Assembly: GCA_029215795.1 (NCBI GenBank)
Contig: JARDYH010000002.1
Span: 360,308,973 to 360,372,972 of the forward strand
Origin: Anniella stebbinsi
Taxonomy: Eukaryota > Chordata > Lepidosauria > Squamata > Anniellidae
Direction: 5' to 3'
Length of the DNA: 64,000 bases
The stretch's first letter is position 1, and the number at the start of each line of letters is the position of its first letter. The position numbers were made by a program, and so were the translations under genes. The notes beneath the pieces were generated by a model that was given only the letters and a program-made list of their open reading frames with translations, was not told where the DNA came from and made no database searches. Shown in pieces: positions 21,591 through 33,486 of the stretch.

Positions 21591-22631
21591 TTACATAAAA
21601 AGATGAGCCATAGCTAGAAATTTTGAAGCCATTGGGGTGAGATTTTCTTTTAATGCTCACAGTAAGATTTCCGGCAAAATTATTTCTTCGGTTCCTTATT
21701 AAAAGTATTGATAATGTATCTTTTACTGACTGACATTTAAGGGTGCTCCAAGTTATGCTAAGTTTTTCAATATATAAGTGTTTCCTACTTTTACCCATGA
21801 GTCTTGATTTATTGGATGCCCTGTCCCTGTCATCCTTCATCTATACAAAAAGGACAAAAAGGGTAGTCTGTTGTCGGACGTATTTCTGTCTTCTAGCCCT
21901 GACCACAGGACTAGAAGCACTTAGATAGACAGCTTCCTCTTCCTCCAAGACCTAAATCCAGCAGGGATGCAGTTGTTGGGGCTTCAGTTGTTGAAGGGAG
22001 AGGAAGTTGTCTATCCAATTGCCTGCCTCCACTGTGCCAGCCTCTCCCAACTCCACAAACAGCCCTGGGCCTGGGCCTGGGCCAAGTGGCATTTCACACA
22101 AGTGGTGCAACCTTTCTCTTCAGAGCACCCGGAAATGGTTTTCTATTCTTTGGAAAGAAATGAAATGGAACCTCAACCCCTACTTCAAATACTGCTTATA
22201 ATGCATTATGTTTGTTTATGCTTTCTCTTAATCTCTGCCATCCAAAAATCAGCTGTTTTGCCACTTCTCCTGTTTATGCAATCATTTGGGAAGTCCTATT
22301 CTCTGTGGTTTTTCACTACCTTCCTCTCTTGGTAATCAATCCCTTCCATCCTCCTCAGCATCAGTCTTATAAAGGGAAGGAATGGGGGTGGGTGGGTTAT
22401 GGGAGGATAAAGGCAAATCTACCTTTGAAGTTCTCCGCTAGTAAATAAGCAAACCAAACCTGGGATTTGGTCGAGTGGGTTTTTTTCTTTCTTTCCAGTA
22501 CTGGGAGGAATACCAGGGTGTCCAAAATTGGTGTTCAGACACCAAGATTAGTGTTCGGGAGGAATGCGAGGTGTCCGAACACCAATTTCTGACAATTACA
22601 GTAAATAACAAATATCTGCCAATGTACCAGC

Positions 22632-23262
22632 TGTTATTATTATTATTATTAATAATAATAATAATAATTTATTACACTTATATACCGCCCCGTAGCCGAA
22701 GCTCTCTGGGCGGTTTACCAAAAATTAAAAAGATAGAGCATTAAAAAGACAATATACAAAATTTAAAACCATAAACATAAAACAGCTATCATTAAAACAC
22801 TTTAAAACATTTTAACGGTTAAGCCAGGCCATAATGTCAATCAAACCTCAACTTGAGCTGTTAAAATGCCTGGGAGAAAAGAAAAGTTTTGACCTGGCGC
22901 CAAAAAGATAACAGTGTTGGCGCCAGGGGGCCTCATTGGGGAGATCATTCCACAACTGGGGGGCCACCACAGAGAAGGCCCTCTCCCTTGTTGCCGTCCT
23001 CCGAGCTTCCCTCGGAGTAGGCACCCGGAGGAGGACCTTTGATGTTGAGCATAGTGTACGGGTAGGTTCATGTCGGGAAAGACGTTCCATCAGGTATTGT
23101 GGTCCCAAACCGTGTAAGGCTTTATAGATTAAAACCAGCACCTTGAATCGGGCTCGGAAACCTACAGGCAGCCAATGCAAGCGAGCCAGAATCGGTCTTA
23201 TATGCTCGAACCTTCTGGTCCCTGTTACCAATCTGGCCGTTGCATTCTGCCATTTTTATGAA
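22632..23262 (-). mobile_element. L2-type LINE 3' part
   Basis: The minus strand encodes the L2 C-terminus: RPILARLHWLPVGFRARFKV, ALHGLGPQYL, TRTLCSTSK and LWNDLPNE, then a 3' UTR with 'taaaccgcccagagagcttc' and an (ATT)n tail at 22635-22670. Sequence to about 22500 has a few 'gtgttcgg' repeats. Confidence 0.88.
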
Positions 23263-24026
23263 CAACAAACAGTTAAATATGTTGGCATTTTTGTTATCCT
23301 TCTCTGTACCCTTTTGTGCCTCCAATGTTATCCTTCTCTGTACGATTTTGTGCTTTCATCTCTTCTGGCCTCTATTTGCTTCCTGAAAAGATCAATTCAG
23401 GTGCAGCTATTTGCTCTCCATCTCCTGCAGTGAAGGCATATGGAAAGAATTCATTTAGCTTTCCTGTCATCTCCTTATCCTCCTTTGGTACGTCTTTATC
23501 TCCATTGTCATCAAGTGGTTCAATTGCTTCCCCAATTGGTCTCCTGCTTCTGATACATTAAAAAAAGCTCACTGGCTGCTTCTTGCCATTGTTGTTTAAT
23601 TCCACAGTTTAATTGTGAAGAAATATTGTACATAGAGGCCAATGCAGCACACCTGTAATGACTTCATTTGGATGAGCTTGATTAGTTCTTTGGTTTCTAA
23701 TCTCATAATGTCAAGTTTCATCTCCTCAGCTGGAAAGGCTTTAGCCTGCAGTGGGATGGGTGACATATGGATGTTTGTTGCTATGGATTATTCACATGAG
23801 TAAATTACCTGTGTCATCAATACACAAACAGGAAATTGAAAGGCTTACAAACATAAGGAGGCGGCAGTGAGACCACTCCTGAAGAAATGGTCCTGAAGAA
23901 CCCAAGTCTTAACAGGATTGGATGATTCAGTCATGTAGTCGAAAGCACAATTGGTGGATCAAGCTGTCAAACACACACACACACACAGAGCCTCCCCCCC
24001 TTACTGGATGTTTAAAATAATAAAGT
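23263..24026. other. Intergenic stretch, no gene seen
   Basis: Only short open frames and a short (CA)n run near 23970-23987. No family recognised with confidence. Confidence 0.4.
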
Positions 24027-24290
24027 TTAACCTTTGTTTCCCACTAAAGTCTTGCACCAATGTGTCTGAAATTTTCAGCACATGAGGGGGCATATGTCCT
24101 CTCCCATGTGAGCGAGTTTCAGCTTCCTACCTCTTAAAACAAACAAATAAATCCCATGTAAAATGCCATGAATTAACCTTTGTTTCCCACTAAAGTCTTG
24201 CACCAATGTGTCTGACATTTTCAGCACATGAGGGGGCATAAGTCCTCTCCCATGTCAGTGAGTTTCAGCTTTCTACCTCTTAAAACAAAA
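24027..24290. repeat. Tandem duplication, period about 146 bp
   Basis: Two copies of a ~118-bp segment starting 'ttaacctttgtttcccacta' lie 146 bp apart (24027 and 24173) with only a few differences. They directly precede the hAT-like end and may be part of that element. Confidence 0.85.
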
Positions 24291-24299
24291 AAGTTACAG

Positions 24300-24495
24300 C
24301 ACATTCTTTTTCAAAATAGATAGAAAAACACCATTTAAAACGATCCGATCCGCCGATTTTTTCCGATCCGGATCGGACCTTGGTGGATCGGATCAGATCG
24401 GAGGGTAGGTTGGGTTGGATCGGATCGGATTTTTCTGATTTTGGGGCGGATCGGATTCGGATCGTGGATCGGATCCGATCCAATGCACACCCCTA
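24300..24495. mobile_element. hAT-like MITE, right end (TAGGGATGTG family)
   Basis: Rich in 'gatcggatc' motifs and ending in 'gcacacccctag', as the elements at 17117 and 32328 do. The left terminus and a matching target duplication were not found, so the element is partial or its left end lies further upstream in the tandem-repeat region. Confidence 0.65.
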
Positions 24496-24519
24496 GTATG
24501 AAGTTCACTAGGGACCAGA

Positions 24520-24965
24520 GAAAGTTCCGTCTGCCTTCTATGAGAGATTATGTGTTGCAGCCAGACAATGGACTGACTTAGACCCAGACCAGCCAGAGAA
24601 TGCTAAGATGTTTAATATGTTGTCTGTTGGACAGTCCACGCGAGACATTAGAAGGAAATTGCAGAAGGTTGAGGGTGCAGCTGGAATGAACATAAGTCAA
24701 CTGATAGAGATTGCTTACAAGGTGTATTCAAATCAGGACCAAGCAAGAGATAAGAAGATAAATAATAAGATAAAAATGTAAGTGTCATTTTTAGCAACTG
24801 CCATTGTTAAACAGAGAGGAAGAGGACGTGGGAGAGGAGGCAGAGGAAGGGGCGCCTCACGCTCAAGGGGGAAGAGGACAACGTTTCAGGTTGGGATGAA
24901 ACCAGTGCGCCATCTGCAGGCAGAATGGTCATTAGAAAAATGAATGTCCTAAAAGGAAGGGAGGA
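24520..24965 (+). pseudogene. gag: ERV gag remnant (capsid C-terminus and nucleocapsid)
   Basis: Structural-protein remnant. The open stretch near 24520-24730 resembles the gammaretroviral capsid C-terminal domain (PSAFYERL near its start). A basic GR-rich segment follows, and then a C-x2-C-x4-H-x4-C zinc knuckle at about 24910-24955 with an in-frame stop inside it. The matrix and N-terminal capsid are absent. Confidence 0.7.
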
Positions 24966-25029
24966 ACACTAGTTGAAGAAAAGAGGATGATGGTGTTGGA
25001 AGGTTCTGATACAGAATGACTGAAAAAGG

Positions 25030-25400
25030 GAGAAGAAGAATGTATAACTGCCTCTCCCCTCGAGCCCTTGGTTAGGATGCAAGTGGGAGAGGAACTAATT
25101 GATTTTTTGCTGGATAGTGGTGCTAAGCATTCTGTACTGACAAATTTTAAAGGACCCTTGTCAAAACCCAAAATCCCTATAGTAGGGGCTACAGGGCAGC
25201 AGATGCTTCGCCCATTTGCAGCTCCAATGGAGTGTAAAATTGGAGGAACCACAGTCTCCCATTCATTTCTGTATGTGCCAGAGTGCCCTCTTCCCCTGTT
25301 TGGAAGAGACCTGTTTTGTAAGCTGCATGCACCATTGAGTGTTTCAAGTGATAAATTGACCATAAAGCTGCCCACAGAGGAAGCTTGGAAGGCTCAAATG
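25030..25400 (+). pseudogene. pro: ERV aspartic protease remnant
   Basis: Retropepsin-like segment with the catalytic LDSGA motif, a GATG flap-region motif and a PLFGRDL motif typical of the C-terminal helix region. It stays open for this stretch but changes frame before the reverse transcriptase. Confidence 0.8.
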
Positions 25401-25469
25401 TGTTATTGTTGGAGCCAGCAGAGGGAGATGTCACTCCACCAAGGGCTCAGGTGTGTTCACTTCCAAAGT

Positions 25470-25954
25470 TAACAGAAAGCGAAATCATTCCATCTGAAGT
25501 TGCAGACGCAGTTATGCCTTGGGTTTGGGATGAAGGGAGACTAGGAAGAGCGAATAAATGGGCTAATCCTGTCGAAGTAGACCTTAAGCAAGGAATCACT
25601 CCATCAAGAATACCCCAATACCCCCATCAAGCTAGAAGCCAGGAAGGGGCTGGAGACTATTATAAAACTGTTTTTGTCTTCTGGACTGCTTTGTGAGTGC
25701 CAGTCTTCATTTAACTTCCCATCATGGCTGTCAAGAAGCCCCACAGTAATGAGCTGCATTTCATAGAGGACTTAAGGGGGGTTAACAAGGTTACCATCAC
25801 CCTCCACCCCGTGGTTCCAAACCCTTACACTTTGTTAGCTCCCTTACCTGCCACTGACAAATGGTTCACTGTTTTGGACAGATCTCCAGAAATGGGACAA
25901 GGGCTCTCAAGGGTGCTGTGTGGATGATCTTCTGTTATCAACGCCCACTAAGGA
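25470..25954 (+). pseudogene. pol: ERV reverse transcriptase, N-terminal half with internal deletion
   Basis: Fingers-domain motifs DLRGVNK and HPVVPNPYTLL are seen, then motif A is cut: VLD is followed within about 15 codons by the active-site VDD block, so about 90 residues of the palm are missing. The usual residue before VDD is replaced by Cys. The L2 element inserts directly after this block. Confidence 0.78.
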
Positions 25955-28396
25955 ACACTAAGTGAGGGATTTTACATCAACCCCTCTGTCATGGTCAGAT
26001 CATCACCTGCTGAGGTTCAGACTTACAGCGGCTTTTCCCCTCTGCAAGGGTGGGGGACCCATTAAGATGGTCCGCCCCCAGAGGCTAATGGATCCAGATG
26101 GTTTCCAGAGGGCTCTGGGGAGTTTTCCGGCTGATAGGGCTGGCTCTCCTGTCAAAACCCTGGTTGATCTGTGGAATGCAGAAATGACCCGGGCGGTTGA
26201 CACGATTGCTCCTGAGCACCCTCTCCTGTGTAGAGCTCGTACAGCTCCATGGTATACCCTGGAGCTGAGAGTGATGAAACAAAACAGGAGATGGCTTGAG
26301 GGCAGATAGAGACGAACTCCCGATGGATGCAATCAAACACTGGTAAGTGCCTATGGTAAGTTGTATTCAGGGGCAGTGAGGGCAGCAAAAAAAAATACTG
26401 TGCTGCCACTATTCAATCATCAACCTGCCACCCAGCGGAACTTTTCAGAGTTGTCCTGTGGCTTTTATATGCCGGCCCCAAGGACATGGTAGACCCATCT
26501 GAGGCCTGCTGTAATACATTTGCTGGGCACTTCCAGAATAAAATCTTGGGCATCCATCAGGACTTAGACTCCAGCGTTATAGCAGGTGAATCAAATGAGG
26601 TATCCAGAGCACAGGCTTGTCCTGTTTTCTTGGATGAGTTTCAGGTGGTACAGCTCGAGGACGTTGACAAGGTGCTTGGACAGGTTCGTGCAACCACCTC
26701 TGTATTGGATCCTTGTCCCTCTTGGCTAATAAAAGCTAGCAGGGATGGAACAACTGGCTGGGCCAGGGAAGTGATTAATGCCTCTTTGCAAGAGAAAGTA
26801 GTCCCAGACCTCCTGAAAGAAGCAGCAGTGAGACCACTCCTAAAGAAATCTTCCTTGGACCCTGAAAAACTTAATAACTACAGGCCAGTAGCAAATGCTC
26901 CATTGCTGGGCAAGGTCCTGGAGCGAGTGGTTGCGAGCCAGCTCCAGGCACTCTTGGATGCGACCGATTATCTGGATCCATTTCAGTTGGGTTTCAGGCC
27001 TGGTTTTGGTACAGAAACAGCCTTGGTCACCCTGTATGATGACCTATGTTGGGAGAAAGACAGGGGGAGTGTGACTCTGTTGATTCTCCTTGATCTCTCA
27101 GCAGCTTTCGATAACATTGACCATGGTATCCTTCTGGGACGACTGTCTGAGTTGGGAGTGGGAGACACTGCATTGCAGTGGTTCTGCTCCTACTTGGCGG
27201 GTCGGCTTCAGAAGGTGGTGCTTGGGGAACATTGCTTGGCCCCGTGGATTCTCCAGTATGGGGTTCCGCAGGGGTCAGTTTTGTTTCCCATGCTGTTCAA
27301 CATCTACATGAAACCGTTGAGTGCAGTCATCCAGAGTTTTGGAGTGTGTTGTCATCAGTACACTGACTACACGCAGCTCTACTTCTCCTTTTCATCTTCA
27401 TGAGGTGAGGCTGTGGATGTGCTGAACTAGTGCCTGGCTGCGACAATGGACTAGATGAGGGCTAATAAACTGAAACTCAATCCAGACAAGATTGAGACGC
27501 TGTTAGTGGATGGTTCTGCTGGCCAGATGGAGGGTCTTCAACCTGTTCTGGATGGGGTTACACTCCCCTTGAAGGAGTGGGTTCGTAGCTTGGGGGTTCT
27601 CCTAGAACCATTTCTGTCAGTGGCACGGAGTGCCTTCTACCAACTTCGGTTGGTGGCCCAGCTACACCCCTATCTGGACAGGGATAACCTGGCTTCAGCT
27701 GTCCATGCTCTGGTAACCTCCAAGTTAGATTACTGCAATGAACTCTACGTGGGGCTGCCTTTGAAGGTGGTTCGGAGGCCGCAGCTTGTGCAAAATGCAG
27801 CGGCCAGATTGATACCTGGGGCCAGACGGTTTGACCATATAAGACCTACTCTGGCCCGCTTGCATTGGCTGCCTGTATGTTTCCGAGCCCAATTCAAGGT
27901 GCTGGTTTTAACCTGTAAAGCCTTGCATGGCTTGGGACTACAATACCTAATGGAATGCCTTTCCCGACATGAACCTACCCGTACACTATGTTCAATATCT
28001 AAGGCCCTCTTCCGAGTGCCTACTCCGAGGGAAGCTCAGAGGTCAGCAACAAGGGAGAGGACCTTCTCAGTGGTGGCCCCCCCAGTTGTGGAACAATCTC
28101 CCTGACGAGGCCCGCCGGGCACCCACATTGTTATCTTTTCAGCGCCAGGTCAAGACTTTCCTCTTCTCTCAGGCATTTAGCAGTATCTGAGGAGCCTGGG
28201 TTTGTTTTGTTTTTGGGTTTTGTAGCTTTTTGGGTTGTTTTAGTGGTTTTAAATGTATGTGTGTATTGTGTGTATGCTGTATGTTTTTGCTGTTTTGATT
28301 TTTGTATATTGTTTTTAATTGTTTTTAATCCTATGTAAACTGCCCAGAAAGCTTTGGCTACAGGGCAGTATACAAATGTAATAAATAAATAAATAA
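25955..28396 (+). mobile_element. L2-type LINE inserted in ERV pol
   Basis: Begins within the endonuclease C-terminus (SDHHLLRFRL) and carries a reverse transcriptase in two frames (26486-27403 and 27455-28105), then the L2 C-terminus, a 3' UTR with 'gcccagaaagctttggctac' and an (AAAT)n tail. The catalytic motif C reads TDY in place of ADD, and frames are broken near 26300 and 27410, so it is dead. It separates two halves of the ERV reverse transcriptase, so it is younger than the provirus. Confidence 0.9.
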
Positions 28397-28397
28397 A

Positions 28398-29052
28398 CAG
28401 TGCCACCTACTGACTGTGAGCCTGTTGAATTTCTTGGGACAAGCAGGCTGCACAGTGTCTAAGAAAAAGGCGCAAATTGAAAAACAGCAAGTTAGATACC
28501 TGGAATTTGATGTTTCACAAGGCCAGAGAGCCCTGGGCCCTGAAAGGAAAGAAGCCATCTGTCAGATAGCAGTGCCAAAGATCAAAAGACAACTACGAGG
28601 CTTCCTGGGAATGGCAGGATTCTGCAGAGTATGGATTCCCAACTTTGGACTGAAGACCAAACCCCTCTACAAAGCCACATCAGGCAGTGAAGGAGTATTG
28701 CAGTGGACAGCAGAATGTCGAAAAGGCTTTGATGAAATCAAAGAGGCCCTTGTGACAGCACCTGCTCTCAGCCTGCCAGATCTGGAGAAACCATTTCAAT
28801 TCTATGTGCATGAACGCCAAGGAGTAACATCTGGGGTCCTGACTCAGCTACTGGGGAGCTGGAAGAGGCCAGTGGTTTACTTCTCCAAGCAATTAGATCC
28901 CACTAGTCGAGGATGGCCAGCTTGCCTACGCGCAGTAGCTGCAACAGCTATGCTGGTGAAAGAAGCTCAGAAGCTCATCCTGGGGCAAGCAATGACTGTG
29001 TACACTCCCCATTCTGTGCTGGCCGTGATGGATGCCAAAAGAGGAAATTGAC
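28398..29052 (+). pseudogene. pol: ERV reverse transcriptase thumb/connection remnant
   Basis: Continues pol after the L2 insertion: a KKKAQ motif, YLEF, LRGFLGMAGFCR and the KPLY motif of the gammaretroviral connection region. A stop at 29049 ends the frame. Confidence 0.82.
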
Positions 29053-29059
29053 TCTCGCC

Positions 29060-29670
29060 TAGTTGTATGGCCAGATATCAAGCCATCCTTCTGCATCAAG
29101 GAGATGTCAACTTGCAGACTTCTAACACTCTGAACCCAGCTACTTTACTGCCCCTAGGGCAAGAAGAAGGACTACAACACAACAGTGTATATGCCAGCCG
29201 GCCAGATCTCAAAGTCACCCCACTGCCCAATGCAGAACTGGAACTCTATACTGATGGAAGCAAATTCATAGAAAACGGAATCAGGAAGTCAGGATATGCA
29301 GTAGTCACACTGTGGGACACCGTAGAAGCAAAAGCCCTGCCCCCCCCAATACATCAATGCAAAAAGCAGAACTTATAGCTCTGACCAGAACTCTCCAGCT
29401 AGCAGAAGGAAGGACAGCAACGGTATTCACAGACTCCAAATTTGCCTTCTCAATACTGTACGCCTATGAAGCCATATGGAAAGAAAGAGGACTGTTAACT
29501 GCCAGTAAGAGCCCTGTGAAGCATGGGACTGAAATCCTGAACTTGCTAGAAGCGGTCATCAAGCCAACACAAGTAGCAGTGGTGCATTGTAAAGCCCATC
29601 AGAAAGCAGACAGCAACATCATCAGAGGAAATCGGAGGGCCAGCGCAGGGACAAAAAAGGCAGCATGAGA
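29060..29670 (+). pseudogene. pol: ERV connection and RNase H remnant
   Basis: RNase H signatures are seen in order: YTDGS, an ELIAL Glu, TDSKFA and an AHQKAD His/Asp. The frame shifts near 29340-29350 in a C run and stops at 29668. Confidence 0.8.
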
Positions 29671-29689
29671 GGGAGCTACAGAAGACTCA

Positions 29690-30833
29690 GTGGTAGCCCT
29701 TGTACCCCAAGTGAAGTTACCAGAAGAACTGCCGGAGTATACAACTAAGGAAAATCAACTTGCAGAGAAACTGGGGGCAAAAGAGAAGAAAGATGTATGG
29801 TGGATTCTGCCAGAAGGACAAGTGTTGGTGCCAAGGTTGACTCTCAGCCGTGTAATCCAGGGATATCATCAAAGCACTCACCTAGGAACAGATGCCATGA
29901 CCCAAAGTCTTCAGAGGGTCATGGTGGGATCCAAGATGCAGAAGATGGAGGACCAGATAGTACCGAGATGTCCTATCTGTTGCGCCAACAACCCTAAAAT
30001 TGCTCCAAAGCGCCCTCCTGGGGCAGGGAAGCATGGACTCTTAGCTGGTGAATCATGGCAAGTGGACTTCTCTGAAGTCCCTAGAAAAGGACATTTCAAA
30101 TACCTGTTGGTTTTAGTGAATACCTTGACTGGTTGGACACAGGCCTTCCCTTGTAGACTAACCAAGCCAAAGAAGTAGTTCGAGTGATGCTCAAGGAGCT
30201 GATCCTGAGATTCGAGGTCCCCGAAGGTTTGGCCTCAGACAGGGGACCTCACTTTGTGCCAGCTGTAACTCAGGAGGTTGCCAAGGCCCTAGAGATGCAA
30301 TGGGATCACCACACTGCCTGGAGGCCTCAATCCAACGGACAGGTGGAGAAGATGAACCAGACTTTGAAAAGACAGTTAGCGAAAGTCTGTCAAGAGACTC
30401 ACTTAAAGTGGCCAGAAGCGTTGCCCCTTGCCCTACTTAGAATTCACATTGCCCCTAGAGCTCAATTGGGAGTTAGCCTGTTTGAATTAATGTACGGGAA
30501 ACCTTATCCTAAAAATCTGGTGGTGACGCATGGGAGTCAAATGCATGTAAGGGGGGGGGGGGAAGCATGGGTCAAAGATTATTTGCAGTCTCTCTCTGGT
30601 GTTTTGTCTTCACAGATATATCCATGAGCGACTTCCTTTGCCATTGGTCACTCCTGGCCACAAGTTCCAGGTCAGAGACCAGGTGCTGATTTGGTCGTGG
30701 AAAGATGAGCCTCTGCAACCCAAAAGGGCCACATTTTGTGATCCTCACCACCCATACAGCCATGAAAGTGCAAGGCGTGAAACCGTGGGTTCACTACCTG
30801 TGAGTAAAAGCAGCCCCTAAAGGATCTGGAGAG
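29690..30833 (+). pseudogene. pol: ERV integrase remnant
   Basis: N-terminal H-x3-H ... C-x2-C zinc site (HQSTH and CPIC), catalytic core Asp in WQVDF, second Asp in SDRGPHF and the Glu in the QVEKMNQ helix, then a C-terminal SH3-like segment with VQGVKPW near 30760-30800. Single-base shifts near 30175 and 30555 (a G run) break it into three frames. Confidence 0.85.
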
Positions 30834-30932
30834 GAAGCAATTGCTGTGAGAGTCACACCAGAGGCTGACTCAAAAGGACAGCATTGAACAGCTCAGCCTA
30901 TAGAAGGACTTAGATTTCTATTCAAAAAGCAA

Positions 30933-31070
30933 TAATGTGGAAAATAACTATTCTCCTGTGCCTAACAGGAAGAGGGAGTTTGTTATTTAAGAGATCTGTA
31001 AATGGACAGCTCTCTGAAGAGTCATGCTGGCTGTATTCTTCACCCAACTTGGGCTTCCAGACAAGCCCAC
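30933..31070 (+). pseudogene. env: Possible ERV env 5' remnant
   Basis: An ATG followed by a hydrophobic leader-like segment overlaps the expected env position after pol and stays open for about 45 codons. No receptor-binding, furin or fusion motifs are seen. It could be chance. Confidence 0.3.
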
Positions 31071-31317
31071 CTGCCCTCTGACTCATGCTAAGAGAATTCT
31101 TCATGTGAGCCAGAGGGCAGATCGGTAAGAGCATTGGCCTGACTTGTTTAGCTCTGAGGATCCCCCCAGAGCAAAACAAAGGATGGGCAGCTGCTTCAGG
31201 GAGCCCCACTAACTGCTGTTTCATTGTGGCATTTGCCACAGCAGGAGAGTGGGGACTTTGGGAGCTGTTGCTAGTGTTGCTGAGTGGGTGGCTGCTCCAA
31301 GGAGCCCACTCTCCCAC

Positions 31318-32127
31318 TGGAGCGCTGGGCTGAAAACACTAGAATGAAATTTAATAAGGATAAATGCCAAGTTCTACACCTAGGAAAAAGAAACCAAAAG
31401 CACAGTTACAAGATGGGGGATGCTTGGCTCAGCAATACCACAAGCGAGAAGGATCTTGGGATTGTTGTAGACCACAAGCTCAATATGAGCCAACAGTGTG
31501 ATGTGGCTGCAAAAAACACAAATGCTATTTTGGGCTGCATTAATAAAAGTATAGCTTCCAAATCGCGCGAGGTACTGGTTCCCCTCTATTCGGCACTGGT
31601 TAGGCCTCATCTTGAGTATTGTGTCCAGTTCTGGGCAAGACACTTCAAGAAGGATGCAGACAAGCTGGAGCATGTTCAGAGGAGGGAAACAAGGATGATC
31701 AGGGGTCTGGAAACAAAGCCCTATGAGGAGAGACTGAAAGAACTGGGCATGTTTAGCCTGGAGAAGAGAAGACTGAGGGGAGACATGATAGCACTCTTCA
31801 AATACTTGAATGGTTGTCACACAGAGGAGGGCCAGGATCTCTTCTCAATCAACTCAGAGTGCAGGACATGGAATAATGGGCTCAAGTTACAAGATGCCAG
31901 ATTCCGGCTGGACATAAGAAAAAACTTCCTGACTGTTAAAGCAATATGACAATGGAACCAATTATCTAGGGAGGTAGTGGGCTCTCCCACACTAGTGGCC
32001 TTCAAGAGGCAGCTGGACAGCCATCTGTCAGGCATGTCTTAAGGTGGATTCGTGCATTGAGCAGGGCGGTTGGACTCGATGGCCTTATAGGCCCCTTCCA
32101 ACTCTACTATTCTTTGATTCTATGATC
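31318..32127 (+). mobile_element. CR1 LINE 3' end, 5'-truncated
   Basis: Encodes the CR1 ORF2 C-terminus from MKFNKDKCQVLHLG through [51 protein letters not shown] and [11 protein letters not shown], open for more than 200 codons. The 3' UTR follows with 'ggttggactcgatggcctta' and the CR1-type end 'attctatgatc'. The long open frame suggests a fairly young copy. The RT catalytic core is absent. Confidence 0.92.
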
Positions 32128-32327
32128 CAGTGGGAGAGCAGCTGGTATGTCTGTCCAGTGCACCTTTTGGAGGAGGAGGCAAACCTCCCCCTGGTGGAAG
32201 CCGGGGGCATGCACAGTTAGCTATTCCTCCCACTGTACCATCTGAGGTGAAAGATTTACTCCATCTCATGGGATGGCTGGCCCTAATTGTAAATTAAAGA
32301 ACTTCGACTAGTAGATGGGGTATAAAT

Positions 32328-33486
32328 TAGGGATGTGCATGGACTCTTCAGATTGGATCGGGACCCGGATCGGGACCTCCAATTTTGTTTCAGCCTGGAA
32401 CAAAATCGGAGGTCCCCTGGATTGGATCGGAACTGATCCCGATCCGAAAATCGGATGTCCAATTTTCAGATCGGTCGCCATTTTCACCATAGGCTTGCAT
32501 TGGGGGAAAGAAAGCTTTCCCCCAATGCAAGTCTATGGGGAAAAAATGGCAGCAGGGGGGTGAGTGGGGGCCTAACTCCCCCCTCCTTGTCCCTCCCCCC
32601 TCGAGCTCCTTACTTGCCGGGGCCGTCTGCTGCGGATGGCCCCAGCAGGTAAGCCCCCTCCCCGCATTCACACTCCTCCTTACATGCCAGGACATCCGCT
32701 TCCTTCAACTGCCGTAGACCTACTGAGAACTAGGCTTCGCAGCCTAGTCCTCAGTAGAACGCCATGTGATGATGTCATCACCTGACGCTCTACTGAGTAC
32801 TAGGCTGCTAAGTCTAATTCTCAGTAGATTCGAGCAGGTGAAGGAAGCAGCCGCCCCGGCAGGTAAGTGTGGGGGTCCTCCCACCTCCTCCCTCACGCTC
32901 CTTACCTGCCAGGGCGGCACTTCCCTCTGGAGCTCAAATCTACTGAGAAACAGGCTTCGTGGCCTGTCCCTCAGTAAAGCGCCAGGCGAAGACATCATCA
33001 CCTGGCGCTCTACTGAGAAATAGGCCGTGAAGCCTGATTCTCAGTAGATCGGAGTACTGGAGGGAAGCGGCTGCCCTGGCAGGTAAGTGGAGCCCCCCTC
33101 GCCCCTCGCCCCTCATGCTTCTTACCTGCCAGGGCCATCCGCTGGTGCCCGCGGGTGCCAGCAGACGGCAGCGAACGGCAGCAAACGGCCTGGCAGGTAA
33201 GCCCCCTCCCCCTCGCACTCCTTACCTGCCGGGGCCATCCACTGCCATCCGCTGGTACCCGTGGGCACCAGCGGATGGCAGTGGATGGCCCCAGCAGTTA
33301 CAGAGCATGAGGGGAAGGAGGAGGTCCGATCCTCTGATTTTATTCGAACCGTATCGGGTCCTTCCGGACCAGTTCGGATGAGATCGGACAATGCAGAAGC
33401 TGGGATCATAATTGGATTATTTTATCTGATTTTGGTTGGATCGGCTTCGGATCATGGATTGAACCCGATCCGATGCACACCCCCCA
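32328..33486. mobile_element. hAT-like non-autonomous element, 1.16 kb, perfect 8-bp duplication
   Basis: Termini TAGGGATGTGCATG and GATGCACACCCCCCA, flanked by identical GTATAAAT 8-mers (32320-32327 and 33487-33494). Inside are several imperfect tandem units with 'tctactgagaactaggcttc'-type and 'ctccttacctgccagggc'-type motifs (about 32590-33300). No transposase frame is seen. The 8-bp duplication supports hAT mobilisation. Confidence 0.88.
32590..33300. repeat. Internal GC-rich tandem units in the hAT-like element
   Basis: The motif 'ctccttacctgccrgggc' recurs at about 32607, 32688, 32898, 33117 and 33218. The palindromic 'ctactgagaa...ttctcagtag' motif recurs at about 32730, 32800, 32940 and 33010. 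Units are of unequal length. Confidence 0.7.

Larger units (their letters stand above)
24496..31070 (+). mobile_element. Endogenous retrovirus, class I (gamma-like), decayed
   Basis: An old proviral remnant with gag, protease, polymerase, integrase and perhaps the first codons of env in the usual order on the plus strand. It is broken by stops, frameshifts, an internal deletion in the reverse transcriptase and a 2.4-kb L2 insertion. No LTRs, primer-binding site or target duplication are seen. The left edge abuts a hAT-like element and the right edge a CR1 element, so the provirus was probably trimmed by later events. It cannot encode virus. Confidence 0.88.

Noticed and set aside
31284..31949. 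ERV envelope gene after pol
   Set aside because: This frame is the C-terminus of a CR1 LINE, with CR1 3' UTR directly after it.
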